From the NCBI GenBank assembly GCA_002405445.1, contig DHLV01000035.1:963-14716 (forward strand): a stretch of 13,754 bases of DNA. Direction: 5' to 3'. This DNA comes from Flammeovirgaceae bacterium UBA4659. Lineage in GTDB: Bacteria; Bacteroidota; Bacteroidia; Cytophagales; Cyclobacteriaceae. Shown here one piece after another: positions 13,591-13,754 of the stretch. The notes below the pieces were generated by a model that worked only from the letters and a program-made list of their open reading frames with translations, was not told the DNA's origin and searched no databases. A program made the translations under genes and the position numbers. Each line of letters opens with the position of its first letter. The stretch's first letter is position 1.

Positions 13591-13754
13591 ACAAATGGGA
13601 CTTTGGTTACAATTGCTTTGAGACCCTTACCCCGCACATCTACAAATATCTCAGTGCCCACTTTTGAGTTCTCAGTGGTGACATACCCAAGGCCCACCCC
13701 CACGGATAGCATAGGCGATTGCGTGCCGGAGGTCACCTTGCCGATCACATTTCC
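13587..13754 (-). CDS. gcvT: Aminomethyltransferase (glycine cleavage T protein), C-terminal part
   Basis: Only the last 55 codons and the stop are present; the gene continues past the window edge. GcvT moves the aminomethyl-bound methylene group to tetrahydrofolate in the glycine cleavage system, releasing ammonia. The fragment reads [19 protein letters not shown] at its start, followed by [21 protein letters not shown] and ending VTKVPFV. The VTSGTxSP and GxGYV motifs followed by a C-terminal KxPF are typical of the GcvT beta-barrel domain. A YgfZ or dimethylglycine dehydrogenase-type paralogue shares this domain, but the close fit and stand-alone end favour GcvT. The TGA stop overlaps the GTG start of the TPR gene, so gcvT, TPR gene and comB look like one transcription unit. 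Confidence 0.9.
   Translation of the reverse strand, partial: GNVIGKVTSGTQSPMLSVGVGLGYVTTENSKVGTEIFVDVRGKGLKAIVTKVPFV

Overview
The window is a chromosomal segment of a member of the Bacteroidota, most likely of the Cytophagales type (the order is inference). The grounds are the gene order mraY-murD-ftsW-murG-murC-ftsQ-ftsA-ftsZ, starts without clear Shine-Dalgarno sites, an FtsZ that carries a tail after its C-terminal peptide and ends in FLHDNVD, and a secreted VanX-type dipeptidase with the usual Bacteroidota wording. Base composition is moderately AT-rich and looks even, except in some intergenic insertions.

Positions 1-9885 (+ strand) hold the distal part of the division and cell-wall (dcw) cluster. 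It starts inside mraY and runs through murD, ftsW, murG, murC, ftsQ and ftsA to ftsZ. MraY, MurG, MurC and MurD make the lipid-linked peptidoglycan precursor, FtsW polymerises it at the septum, and FtsQ, FtsA and FtsZ build the divisome. Two insertions interrupt the cluster. A REP-like palindrome pair with a duplicated murD start region lies between mraY and murD. A 434-bp element carrying a four-helix-bundle (23S rRNA intervening-sequence family) gene lies between murD and ftsW. It is flanked by the 7-bp direct repeat AGAATAT. Removing it with one repeat copy restores a 4-bp ATGA overlap of murD and ftsW, strong evidence of a precise insertion.

Positions 9886-10202 have no gene. They hold an inverted 7-bp-periodic repeat array touching the ftsZ stop, a region of strong stem-loops, and a clear rho-independent terminator. 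Then come, on the + strand, a secreted protein that fuses an alpha/beta hydrolase to a VanX-like D-Ala-D-Ala dipeptidase (10203-11825), a 47-bp candidate insertion with 7-bp periodicity, and a MazG-like NTP pyrophosphohydrolase (11880-12212).

A converging minus-strand set reads gcvT (C-terminus only, cut by the window edge), a secreted TPR protein, and comB (2-phosphosulfolactate phosphatase), joined by 4-bp stop/start overlaps.

The most unusual signal is that three intergenic sites share one architecture: tandem heptamers, different in sequence at each site, facing their inverted counterparts. One site contains the four-helix-bundle gene; two contain nothing. This looks like a family of small insertion elements with a gene-bearing form and empty forms.
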